DNA of 29,606 nucleotides from Desulfobacula sp. (GTDB lineage: Bacteria; Desulfobacterota; Desulfobacteria; Desulfobacterales; Desulfobacteraceae), in the NCBI RefSeq assembly GCF_021107415.1, contig NZ_JAIOSW010000242.1:1-29606 (forward strand), given 5' to 3'. Positions within the stretch are counted from its first letter, which is position 1. Each line of letters starts with the position of its first letter. The notes beneath the pieces are model-generated. The model made no database searches and was not told the origin of the DNA. It worked only from the letters and a program-made list of their open reading frames with translations. Both the position numbers and the translations under genes were made by a program. Shown one piece after another: positions 6,802 through 14,887 of the stretch.

Positions 6802-9800
6802 ATGGCAAATCATAACACTATTCACGGTTCGGTCATGGTGGTCGGGTCCGGTATTTCCGGGATGCAGGCTGCCCTTGATTTGGCGGATTCAGGTTATTTT
6901 GTTCACCTGATTGAAAAAACCCCTTCCATTGGCGGGGTGATGGCTCAGTTAGACAAGACATTCCCTACCAATGACTGTGCCATGTGAGTTCTCTCACCTA
7001 AACTGGTCGAGGTCGGCCGGCACTTAAATATTCAACTTCACACCCTTTCCACAGTTCAACAGATTGACGGAGAGGCGGGTGATTTTACCGTATCAATCAA
7101 AAAGGCTCCCAGGTATGTGGATATGGATAAATGCATTGCCTGTGGAGAATGTACTAAAAAATGCCCCGGGAAAACCCCGGATGAATTTAATGAAGGGCTT
7201 GATAAAAGAAAAGCCATTTATGTGCCCTATCCCCAGGCAGTACCGTTAAAGTATGTCATTGATCCGTCAAGATGTTTAAAACTGCTTAAGGATAAATGCG
7301 GAACCTGTGCAAAGGTCTGCCCCGCAGGTGCCATTAATTATGACGACAAAGAAGAAATCATCACCTTGAATGTGGGATCTGTCATCATGGCAGCCGGGTT
7401 TAAACCCTTTGATCCTTCAGGACTTGATAATTATCAATACTCAAAATTCCCCAATGTAGTGACCAGTATCGAGTATGAAAGAATTTTGTCTGCCGGCGGT
7501 CCGACCAGCGGTCACATTGAATGCTTTCCTGATAAAGCTGAACCCAAAAAGGTTGCCTGGCTTCAGTGTATAGGGTCAAGGGATCTAAATAAATGCGATA
7601 ACCAGTATTGTTCTTCTGTCTGCTGCATGTATGCCGTCAAAGAAGCCATGATGTCAAAGGATCATATATCCGGTGAGTTTGAGGCATCTATTTTTTTGAT
7701 GGATATGAGAACTTATGGAAAAGATTTTGAAAAATATTATGAACGGGCAAAAGATGAGGGTGTCCGATTTGTCAGGTCCAGGATTCATACCATTACAGAG
7801 GATGAAAACCATCGACTTATCTGTACCTATGTGACAGAACAGGGAAAAAATATCAAAGAAATTTTTGACATGGTGGTTTTGTCCGTGGGAATGGAAACAC
7901 CGGACGATCTTGCCCGTGCAGTCAAGGATATGGGGATTGAGCTCAATTCCAATAATTTTGTTGTTACATCCAGTTTTTCACCGGTTGAAACATCCCGTAA
8001 GGGTTTTTATGTCTGTGGTGCCCTCCAGGAACCCAAAGATATTCCCCTGGCTGTTATGGAAGCCAGTGCTGCTGCATGTGATGCCGGAACCAGCCTTTCC
8101 CCGGCAAGGGGGAGCCTGACGCAGACCCGGCAATATCCGGCAGAGACTGATGTGGTAAACGAAGATCCTAAAGTCGGCGTATTTGTCTGCAATTGCGGGA
8201 CCAATATTGGCGGAATCGTGGATGTGCCTTCTGTTGCAGAATATGCAAAGACCCTCCCCCATGTGGCCTATGTTGAAGAGAACCTGTTTACCTGTTCACA
8301 GGATACCCAGGATAAGATGAAAAAGGTGATTCAGGAGAATAACCTGAACCGGATCGTGATTGCCGCCTGCACTCCGAGAACTCATGAGGCGCTTTTCCAG
8401 GAAACCTTAAGGGATTCAGGCCTCAATAAATATCTTATTGAAATGGCCAATATCCGGAATCAGTGTTCCTGGGTCCATTCAAAAGAGCCGGAGCTTGCCA
8501 CAGCAAAATCCAAGGATCTTGTACGGATTGCCGTTGCAAAGGCAGCTCTTATGAAGCCTTTGTCACAACCAACTGTCGGTGTTGTGCAAAAAGGACTGGT
8601 CATTGGCGGAGGGGTCACAGGTCTTACCGCCGCTCTTGGCCTTGCCAGACAGGGATTTTTCACCACCCTGGTTGAAAAAAGCGAGGTATTGGGCGGAAAT
8701 GCTCTGTCCTTGAACCATACATGGAATGGTGAATCCGTGGCTCAGAATGTGAAAGCCCTGGTTCAGGAAGCTGATGATCATCCAATGATTGATGTGTTAA
8801 CCCAGACAATCGTATCATCAACATCCGGGTTTATCGGAAATTTTAAGACCACCATTGTTACACAAGGCAAAGAACAGGGCATTGACCATGGTGCCATTAT
8901 TGTTGCCACTGGTGCAAAGGAAAGCAAACCCACAGAATATTTATATGGCAAGGATGAAAGGGTTCTGACACATCTTGAGCTTGACAGGGCCATTGCCAGA
9001 GATAATACCTTTGTTAAAAATACCAGCACGGCAGTGTTTATCCAGTGTGTGGGATCAAGAGAGCCGGAAAGACCATATTGTTCAAAGGTCTGCTGTACCC
9101 ATTCCGTAAAATCCGCCTTAAAATTCAAAGAGCTGAATCCTGATATGGAAGTGTACGTAATTTACAGGGATATCAGAACCTATGGACAAAGAGAAGAACT
9201 CTACAAGGAGGCGAGGGACAAAGGCGTTATTTTTATCCGGTATTCCCTTGAGAATAAACCGGTCGTTCAAACACAAGATGCCGGCATTTCAGTAAAGGTA
9301 AAAGATCATGTGCTGGGTATGGATCTTGATATCGATACTGATCTTATTATCCTTGCATCTGCCATTGTACCGGAAGATAATCAGGCGCTTGCCCAGATGT
9401 TTAAACTTTCCTTAAATGATGATAATTTTTTCATGGAAGCCCATGCTAAACTGCGTCCGGTGGATTTCGCCACAGACGGCATTTTTCTTGCCGGAATGGC
9501 TCATTATCCCAAACCCATTGAAGAGAGTATTTCCCAGGCAAAAGCGGCTGTGTCGCGGGCAACAGTTGTCTTGTCCAAAGAAAATGTAACCGTTGACGGC
9601 GTGGTGTCCAGTGTGAATGAAGCTTTGTGCCGGGGTTGTGGTGCCTGTGAAGAAGCGTGTGTATTCGGGGCCATAATAGTGAACGAGCTGGATAACGGGG
9701 TAAAGATAGCCAGTGTGCAGCAGGCACTTTGCAAAGGGTGTGCTGCCTGTGCGGCAGCCTGTCCCACAGGGGCTGCAAGTGTTTTCCATTACGACAATGA

Positions 9801-9834
9801 GGTGCTGGCCATGGTTGAGACAGCACTGGATTAA
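6802..9834 (+). CDS. HdrA-HdrA fusion, selenoprotein (Sec62)
   Basis: The reading frame is 1010 residues when UGA at 6985-6987 is read as selenocysteine 62. Across it the homology is continuous: [20 protein letters not shown] is the HdrA flavin-domain motif, where other HdrAs have Cys. The N-terminal half is a short HdrA: FAD-binding [13 protein letters not shown] near residue 12, and [4Fe-4S] motifs at Cys111-121 and Cys158-173. The second half, from about residue 457 ([14 protein letters not shown]), is a full HdrA with its own N-terminal Cys domain, a second FAD motif ([13 protein letters not shown], about 598) and two C-terminal ferredoxin motifs from about 943. HdrA is the flavin-containing electron-bifurcating hub of Hdr complexes. 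The two halves correspond to two separate genes further down the operon. AGTTAATC and GGAG precede the ATG. Confidence 0.95.
7003..7020 (+). promoter_or_regulatory. SECIS-like hairpin, hdrA fusion
   Basis: CTGGTC (7003-7008) pairs with GGCCGG (7015-7020), including G-U pairs, around loop GAGGTC. It starts 16 bases after the UGA and has a GGU in the loop, as bacterial SelB-binding SECIS elements do. Confidence 0.6.
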
Positions 9835-9849
9835 TAGAAAGGATTGAAG

Positions 9850-10269
9850 ATGTCAAAGGATTTTAATCCACAGATTTTAACATTTGCCTGCAACTGGTGT
9901 TCCTATGCAGCAGCAGATCTTGCAGGTGTCAGCCGGTTCCAGTATCCGCCTAATATGAAAATTATCAGGGTCATGTGCTCGGGTGGAATCAATCCCAATT
10001 ATATTTTGAAAGCTTTTGAAAAGGGGGCGGACGGAATTTTAGTCTCGGGCTGACATATGGGTGACTGTCATTACCTGGATGGTAATGTAAAAGCTGAAAA
10101 AATGTTTAAAATGACGGGTGAATTTATAAACCTTCTGGGAATTGATCCAAAGAGAATCAGGTTGGAATGGATCTCTTCTGCTGAAGGGACAAAGTTTGCC
10201 CAGGTTGCAAATGAATTTACGGAAGATATAAAAGCCCTGGGCCCTGCCAATATCAAAAAGGTGGCCTGA
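9850..10269 (+). CDS. MvhD-like [2Fe-2S] protein, selenoprotein (Sec68)
   Basis: A 139-residue MvhD-family protein, normal length for the family, provided UGA at 10051-10053 is read as Sec68 in G-U-H-M-G-D-C-H-Y, a position that is Cys in most homologues and Sec in some methanogen VhuD proteins. Other conserved cysteines are Cys14 and Cys17 (CNWC), Cys43 (MCSGG) and Cys73. In methanogens MvhD links hydrogenase or formate dehydrogenase to HdrA and carries a [2Fe-2S] cluster; here it most likely links to the FdhA/FdhB pair at the end of the operon. ATG 9850 is chosen over TTG 9844 because AAAGGA (9838-9843) is correctly spaced from it. It follows the fused hdrA by 15 bases. Confidence 0.95.
10069..10087 (+). 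promoter_or_regulatory. SECIS-like hairpin, first mvhD
   Basis: CATTACC and GGTAATG form a perfect 7-bp stem around loop TGGAT. The stem starts 16 bases after the UGA at 10051 and has GG in the loop. A near-identical hairpin occupies the same place in the second mvhD. Confidence 0.7.
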
Positions 10270-10309
10270 TGGTTTATATAATAGACAGCGGTAACAGGAG
10301 GTAGAAATT

Positions 10310-11866
10310 GTGACAAAGGATATACTTGTCCTTGGCGGAGGAATTGCCGGGATTCAGTCCTCGCTGGATCTTGCGGAGATGGGATTCAAGGTTCACCTTG
10401 TGGAGACCTTTGCCTCCATTGGCGGGAAAATGGCTCAGCTTGACAAGACCTTTCCCACCAATGACTGTGCCATCTGAATACTTTCGCCCAAGATGCTGGA
10501 TGTCGGTCGACATCCCAATATAACACTTCTGGCTTACAGCGAGCTTGAAAAGATAGAGGGTGAAGCCGGGAATTTTACGGCTATAGTAAGAAGAAAAGCA
10601 AGATTTGTGGAGGAAGATAAATGTACGGGCTGCGGTGCCTGTGCTGAAGTTTGCCCCACAAGTGTTTTAGACCTTTATAATGAAGGCCATGCAGAACGAA
10701 AAGCCATCTATTCCTGGTTTGCACAGGGGATACCCTCCACCCATGTCATAGATCCGGATCATTGCCGGGTGCTGACAGGGAAGAAATGCGGGATCTGTCA
10801 GAAAAAATGTGAAGCAGGTGCCATTAATTTTGATCAGAAAGACTCTATCCTGGAGCTTATGGTGGGTGCCGTCATTGTGGCCACGGGATATGATGTTTTT
10901 GATCCGGCAAAATTGCCGGAATACCGGTATACTCAGTTGGACAATGTAATCACTGCCATGGAGTTTGAACGATTTTTATCTGCTTCCGGGCCCACGGAAG
11001 GCCATCTTTACCGTCCGTCCGATCGCAAGGTGACGGCCCAGATTACGGTTCTTGAGAAAAAGGTTAAAAAATCTCAAAAAGCCTTGGACAGGTTTGAAAA
11101 GAATCATGGGATAAAGAGTGATGACTTTTATACCGCCTGCAAAGAGGGCAGCCTGAATTCCAGTGAAGACCTGGAAAAAGACCTGATAAAAGATCGGGAC
11201 AAATGGTTTAAAAAATATGAAGCTCATCTTGAAAATACCAATCCCCTTGAAGTCTTAAAAGAAAAAGCCAAAGGGTTTACAACTGCTAAAAATCTTGCTT
11301 TTATTCAGTGCGTGGGGTCAAGGGATTTAAGGTTTTATCCCTTTTGCTCCGGATATTGCTGCATGCATTCCATCAAGGAAGCCATTATTGCCCATGAGCA
11401 TGATAATGATACCCATTCGGTTATTTTTGGTATGGATATCAGGGCAGTCGGCAAAGGATTTGAAGAGTATAAGGTCCGCGGAGGAAATAACTCCAATATT
11501 TCCTATAAGCGGTCCCGTGTGGCGGAGATTACAAAAAATGCAGATGAAAGTCCTGTTTTGATCTATGAGGACACTCTGGAACAAAAAGTGAAAAAACAAA
11601 TCTTTGATCTGGTTGTGCTGGCCACAGCCTGTGCCCCTGTAAAAAGTACACAGAAAATTGCAGATACCTTGTCCATTGATGTGGACGCCTATGGTTTTTT
11701 TAAAACCCAACCTGCCAACCCCCTTGATACATCAAGGGATGGTATTTTTGTCTGCGGGTGTGCTCACAGTCCCATGGATATTCCTGAATCTGTTGCCCAG
11801 GCAAGTTCTGCTGCTGCAAGGGCTGTGCAGGCGGTAATGAAAAAAAATGATAAAAAGGCATCGTAA
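10310..11866 (+). CDS. Short HdrA, selenoprotein (Sec56)
   Basis: A 518-residue HdrA-type flavoprotein that starts at GTG 10310 with an ideal AGGAGG at 10296-10301. UGA at 10475-10477 is Sec56 in TNDCAI-U-ILSPKM, the same place as Sec62 of the fused gene. FAD motif [13 protein letters not shown] is near residue 8; [4Fe-4S] motifs [11 protein letters not shown] and CGICQKKC lie near residues 105 and 160. It has neither the N-terminal Cys domain nor the C-terminal ferredoxins of full HdrA, as in QmoA-like short forms. Relative to the fused copy it has an extra charged helical insert of about 75 residues (about 242-318) just before [11 protein letters not shown] frame starting at ATG 10493 would miss the FAD site and is not the real start. 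Confidence 0.94.
10498..10515 (+). promoter_or_regulatory. SECIS-like hairpin, short hdrA
   Basis: GGATGTC (10498-10504) and GACATCC (10509-10515) form a perfect 7-bp stem around loop GGTC. It starts 20 bases after the UGA at 10475. It is the strongest hairpin of the set, with GGU in the loop. Confidence 0.7.
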
Positions 11867-11882
11867 AGAAAGGTTGCCAAAA

Positions 11883-13556
11883 ATGAATATGAATGATTTG
11901 ATACTTTATGAAGAACCCCGCATCGGGGTATTTGTCTGTGACTGTGGTTCAAATATTGCCGGACACCTGGATTGTCCCGATGTGGCTGAATATGCCAAAA
12001 CCCTCCCCAATGTTGTGTATGTAAAGGAAAATCTTTACACATGCTCTGAAGCCGGGATTGTGGAAATTAAAAAAGCCATCAAGGGTCAGAATCTGAACCG
12101 GGTGGTGGTGGCATCCTGTTCACCCAGAACCCATCAGCCCCTGTTTTCAAGTTCCTGTGCTGAAGCAGGTCTTAATCCCTATCTTTTTGAAATGGTTAAT
12201 ATCAGGGATCAGTGTTCCTGGGTTCATATGGGGAAACGGGATGATGCGACCCAGAAGGCCAAAGAATTGATCCGCATGGGTGTTGCAAAAAGTGCAGGAT
12301 TGGAACCCAGAGAAGAAATTGAATCATCCCTTGTAAGAAAGACTTTGGTGATTGGCGGGGGTATTGCAGGATTGTCTGCTGCCCAGGCTCTGGCAGATAT
12401 GGGCCTGGACATTATTCTGGTTGAAAAAACACCAAGTTTCGGCGGTCTTTTACAGCAGGTACATCAACTAGACACAGGGGGCAGTGCCCAGGCGGCACTT
12501 TCTAAAATTATTGATGACGTCCAGTCTCGATCCAATATTACTTGTTATACAAAAGCAACTGTGAAAGAGACGGGTGGCTATATCGGTAACTTTGATATCA
12601 AAATTGATACACAAAAAGGCCTGGTTGAAGACAAGGTCGGTTGTATTGTTGTGGCCACAGGTGCTGTTCCTTTGATCCCGAAGGGGCTTTTCGGGTATGA
12701 CGGCAAAAATGTGATCTCGTTAATGGAACTGGAACAAAAGCTTAAAAAAGACGATCTTACTGCCAGGAGAATTGTGTTTATCCAGTGCGTCGGAGCCAGG
12801 ACCAAAGAGAGAGAATACTGCTCAAGAATCTGCTGTATGATCGGTGTTAAAAACGCCATGGTCGTTAAGGAAAAGTATCCGTTGACCAATGTGAGAATCC
12901 TTTATCGTGACATGCAGATGTATGGCACCCATAAGGAACAGATGCTCTGGGATGCCAGGGGAAAAGGGATTCAATTTGATGTGTACAGTCCTGAGAATCC
13001 ACCGGAAGTTAAGGATGGAAATGTCAGTTTTTTTCAGTCCATTACCGGCAAAACAATAGAACTTGATACAGACCTTGTTGTCCTGTCAACCCCTCTTGTT
13101 CCCAGAAGTGATGCCCCGGCAGTTGCCAATATGATGCGGGTGCCCACTGATCAGAATGGATTTTTTTTAGAAGCCCATGCAAAGCTTCGTCCCCTTGATT
13201 TCGCGGCAGACGGTATTTTCGTCTGCGGATCAGGGCGGTATCCTGCCACATCTACGGAAGCCAGAACTCAAGGCTTAGGAGTTGCATCAAGAGTGGCAGC
13301 CATTTTGTTCAAGGACAAACTGGTGAAAAGCGCTATTGTGGCACAGATTAACCCTGATTCATGTGTGGGTTGCATGGCATGCCTCACCATGTGCCCCTAC
13401 GAAGCCATTACATACAACAGGGACAGGAGAATCTGTGAGATTAATGAAATTCTCTGCAAAGGATGTGGAACCTGTGCTGCCACCTGTCCGTCCCATACTG
13501 CGCAGCTTTGCGGATATAAACCCGAGCAGTTACTGGCCCAGATCGGGGCTGCTTGA
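11883..13556 (+). CDS. HdrA, full-type without Sec motif
   Basis: A 557-residue HdrA matching the second half of the fused protein at 6802-9834. The N-terminal Cys domain begins VGVFVC-type (here IGVFVCDCGSNIAGH, about residue 13), with SCSPRTHQPLF further on. The FAD motif is VIGGGIAGLSAAQAL near residue 155. [21 protein letters not shown] precedes the C-terminal two-ferredoxin domain (CVGCMACLTMC near 494 and CKGCGTCAATC near 525). It lacks the NDCAxU segment. ATG 11883 is preceded by AAAGG at 11869-11873; the in-frame ATG at 11847 overlaps the previous gene and lacks a ribosome site. With the short HdrA 16 bases upstream it would form the split equivalent of the fused hub. Confidence 0.94.
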   Translation: MNMNDLILYEEPRIGVFVCDCGSNIAGHLDCPDVAEYAKTLPNVVYVKENLYTCSEAGIVEIKKAIKGQNLNRVVVASCSPRTHQPLFSSSCAEAGLNPYLFEMVNIRDQCSWVHMGKRDDATQKAKELIRMGVAKSAGLEPREEIESSLVRKTLVIGGGIAGLSAAQALADMGLDIILVEKTPSFGGLLQQVHQLDTGGSAQAALSKIIDDVQSRSNITCYTKATVKETGGYIGNFDIKIDTQKGLVEDKVGCIVVATGAVPLIPKGLFGYDGKNVISLMELEQKLKKDDLTARRIVFIQCVGARTKEREYCSRICCMIGVKNAMVVKEKYPLTNVRILYRDMQMYGTHKEQMLWDARGKGIQFDVYSPENPPEVKDGNVSFFQSITGKTIELDTDLVVLSTPLVPRSDAPAVANMMRVPTDQNGFFLEAHAKLRPLDFAADGIFVCGSGRYPATSTEARTQGLGVASRVAAILFKDKLVKSAIVAQINPDSCVGCMACLTMCPYEAITYNRDRRICEINEILCKGCGTCAATCPSHTAQLCGYKPEQLLAQIGAA

Positions 13557-13580
13557 CAATAGTTATAAGGAATAAAGTAA

Positions 13581-14018
13581 ATGAGCGACAGTAATTTTGA
13601 ACCCACTATTATATGTTTCCTTTGCACATGGTGAGCATATGCCGCTGCTGACCTGGCTGGGGTCAGTCGTATGCAATACCCGGCAAACATCCGTATTATC
13701 CGGGTAATGTGCTCTGGAAGCGTGTCTCCCCATCATATGTTACGTGCCTTCCAACAAGGGATTGACGGCGTTTTTGTGGGTGGCTGACATTTGAGTGAAT
13801 GCAATTACCTGTATGGTAATTATTCCACTGAAAAACGAGTAACGGTTCTTTCCCGGATGCTGGATTTTTGCGGTGTTGAAAAAGATCGGCTTCGGGCCAG
13901 ATGGGTGTCCTCAGCCGAGGCGCCTGAATTTGTTGAGGAAATCAATGAGTTTATTGATGTCCTTAAACGCCTGGGACCATCACCATTGAGAAAAGATACA
14001 TCCAAAGATGTTGCTTAG
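13581..14018 (+). CDS. MvhD-like protein with two selenocysteines (Sec18, Sec69)
   Basis: Reading UGA at 13632-13634 and UGA at 13785-13787 as selenocysteine gives a 145-residue MvhD that aligns end to end with the first copy (offset by one residue). Sec18 lies in C15[15 protein letters not shown], where the other copy has Cys17 in CNWC. Sec69 lies in G-G-U-H-L-S-E-C-N-Y, equivalent to Sec68 of the other copy. Cys44 and Cys74 are kept. Replacing one Cys of the CxxC pair suggests a [2Fe-2S] or redox site tuned by selenium. A frame broken by two stops in the same gene could also mean decay, but neither segment has any frameshift and each UGA has its own hairpin. GATAAGG-type ribosome site AAGG lies at 13567. 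Confidence 0.92.
13648..13666 (+). promoter_or_regulatory. SECIS-like hairpin, second mvhD, Sec18
   Basis: CTGACC (13648-13653) and GGTCAG (13661-13666) form a perfect 6-bp stem around loop TGGCTGG, 13 bases after the UGA at 13632. GG is present in the loop. Confidence 0.65.
13803..13821 (+). promoter_or_regulatory. SECIS-like hairpin, second mvhD, Sec69
   Basis: AATTACC and GGTAATT form a perfect 7-bp stem around loop TGTAT, 15 bases after the UGA at 13785. It is the counterpart of the first mvhD hairpin, but the loop has GU rather than GG. Confidence 0.65.
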
Positions 14019-14058
14019 CAGTTATCACTGTTAATCGTTAACCGACATAGGTATTTTT

Positions 14059-14871
14059 ATGATTGATATAGTAAAACAAAAAATAAACGAGCTTCTTTCA
14101 GATGGTTCAGTAAAGGGAGTTGTCGCACTTGCAACGGCAAATGGTCATGTGGCACCCTGTCTGTTTCAAAAAGATGATGATCTTAATACACTTTGTCTGG
14201 GTGATACCAAAAAGCCGGGAGATGCAAGATATCCTCTGAATAAAGTTCTTATTACCATTGCAAGACAATATCCAAATGATGTTTTTGGCGTTCTGGTTCG
14301 CGGGTGTGATGAAAGAGGGCTTTATACCCTGTACAGGCTGAACCAGCTTGAGCCGGATAAAGTAGTGGCCATCGGTATATCCTGCCCAAGAGAACTTGCA
14401 AAAGCGTGTGAGTGCAAAAAACCATACCCGGATGAACTTGTGGCAGGAGAAAAAATAGAAGGAATTTCTCAACAGGGTGTGCAGGATTTGGAAGACATGG
14501 ATCTGTCAAAACGGTTTTCCTTTTGGGTGGATCAGTTCTCAAAATGCGTAAAATGCTATGGCTGCCGGGATATCTGTCCCATGTGTTTTTGCATGGAATG
14601 CAGCCTTGAATGCGAGGAGCTTATATCAAAAGGCGAACTTCCGGTTGATATCCCGGTATTTCATTTGACCCGGGCCATGCATATGGCAGACCGGTGTATT
14701 GATTGCGGTCTTTGCGAGGAAGCCTGTCCGTCTGTTATTCCGTTACGACTTTTATATAAAAAGACATCCCAGATTATGAATGATGAGTTCGGGTTTACAT
14801 CCGGGATTAATAAGAATGAAAAATCACCCTTAAGCTTAATGGGCCCTTCGCCGGGAAAGCAACAGGTTTAA
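14059..14871 (+). CDS. fdhB: FdhB/FrhB-like iron-sulfur subunit
   Basis: A 270-residue protein. The N-terminal part (about residues 1-150, with PCLFQKDDDL, YPLNKVLITIARQYP, VRGCDERGLYTLYRL and SCPRELAKACECKKPY) is the FrhB-type fold found in the beta subunits of F420-linked and other formate dehydrogenases. The C-terminal part has a cysteine-dense segment (CVKCYGCRDICPMC, CMECSLEC) and a second ferredoxin motif (CIDCGLCEEAC) for at least two [4Fe-4S] clusters. It most likely relays electrons between FdhA and the MvhD/HdrA subunits. It is 16 bases upstream of fdhA and 40 bases after the second mvhD. Whether it binds a flavin cannot be told; an F420 role is unlikely in this kind of bacterium (inference). 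Confidence 0.85.
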   Translation: MIDIVKQKINELLSDGSVKGVVALATANGHVAPCLFQKDDDLNTLCLGDTKKPGDARYPLNKVLITIARQYPNDVFGVLVRGCDERGLYTLYRLNQLEPDKVVAIGISCPRELAKACECKKPYPDELVAGEKIEGISQQGVQDLEDMDLSKRFSFWVDQFSKCVKCYGCRDICPMCFCMECSLECEELISKGELPVDIPVFHLTRAMHMADRCIDCGLCEEACPSVIPLRLLYKKTSQIMNDEFGFTSGINKNEKSPLSLMGPSPGKQQV

Positions 14872-14887
14872 ATAAAGAGGAAAAATA

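Noticed and set aside
10493..11866. ATG 10493 as the start of the short hdrA
   Set aside because: It would discard the FAD-binding domain and leave no ribosome site; GTG 10310 with AGGAGG and a Sec codon gives a complete protein.
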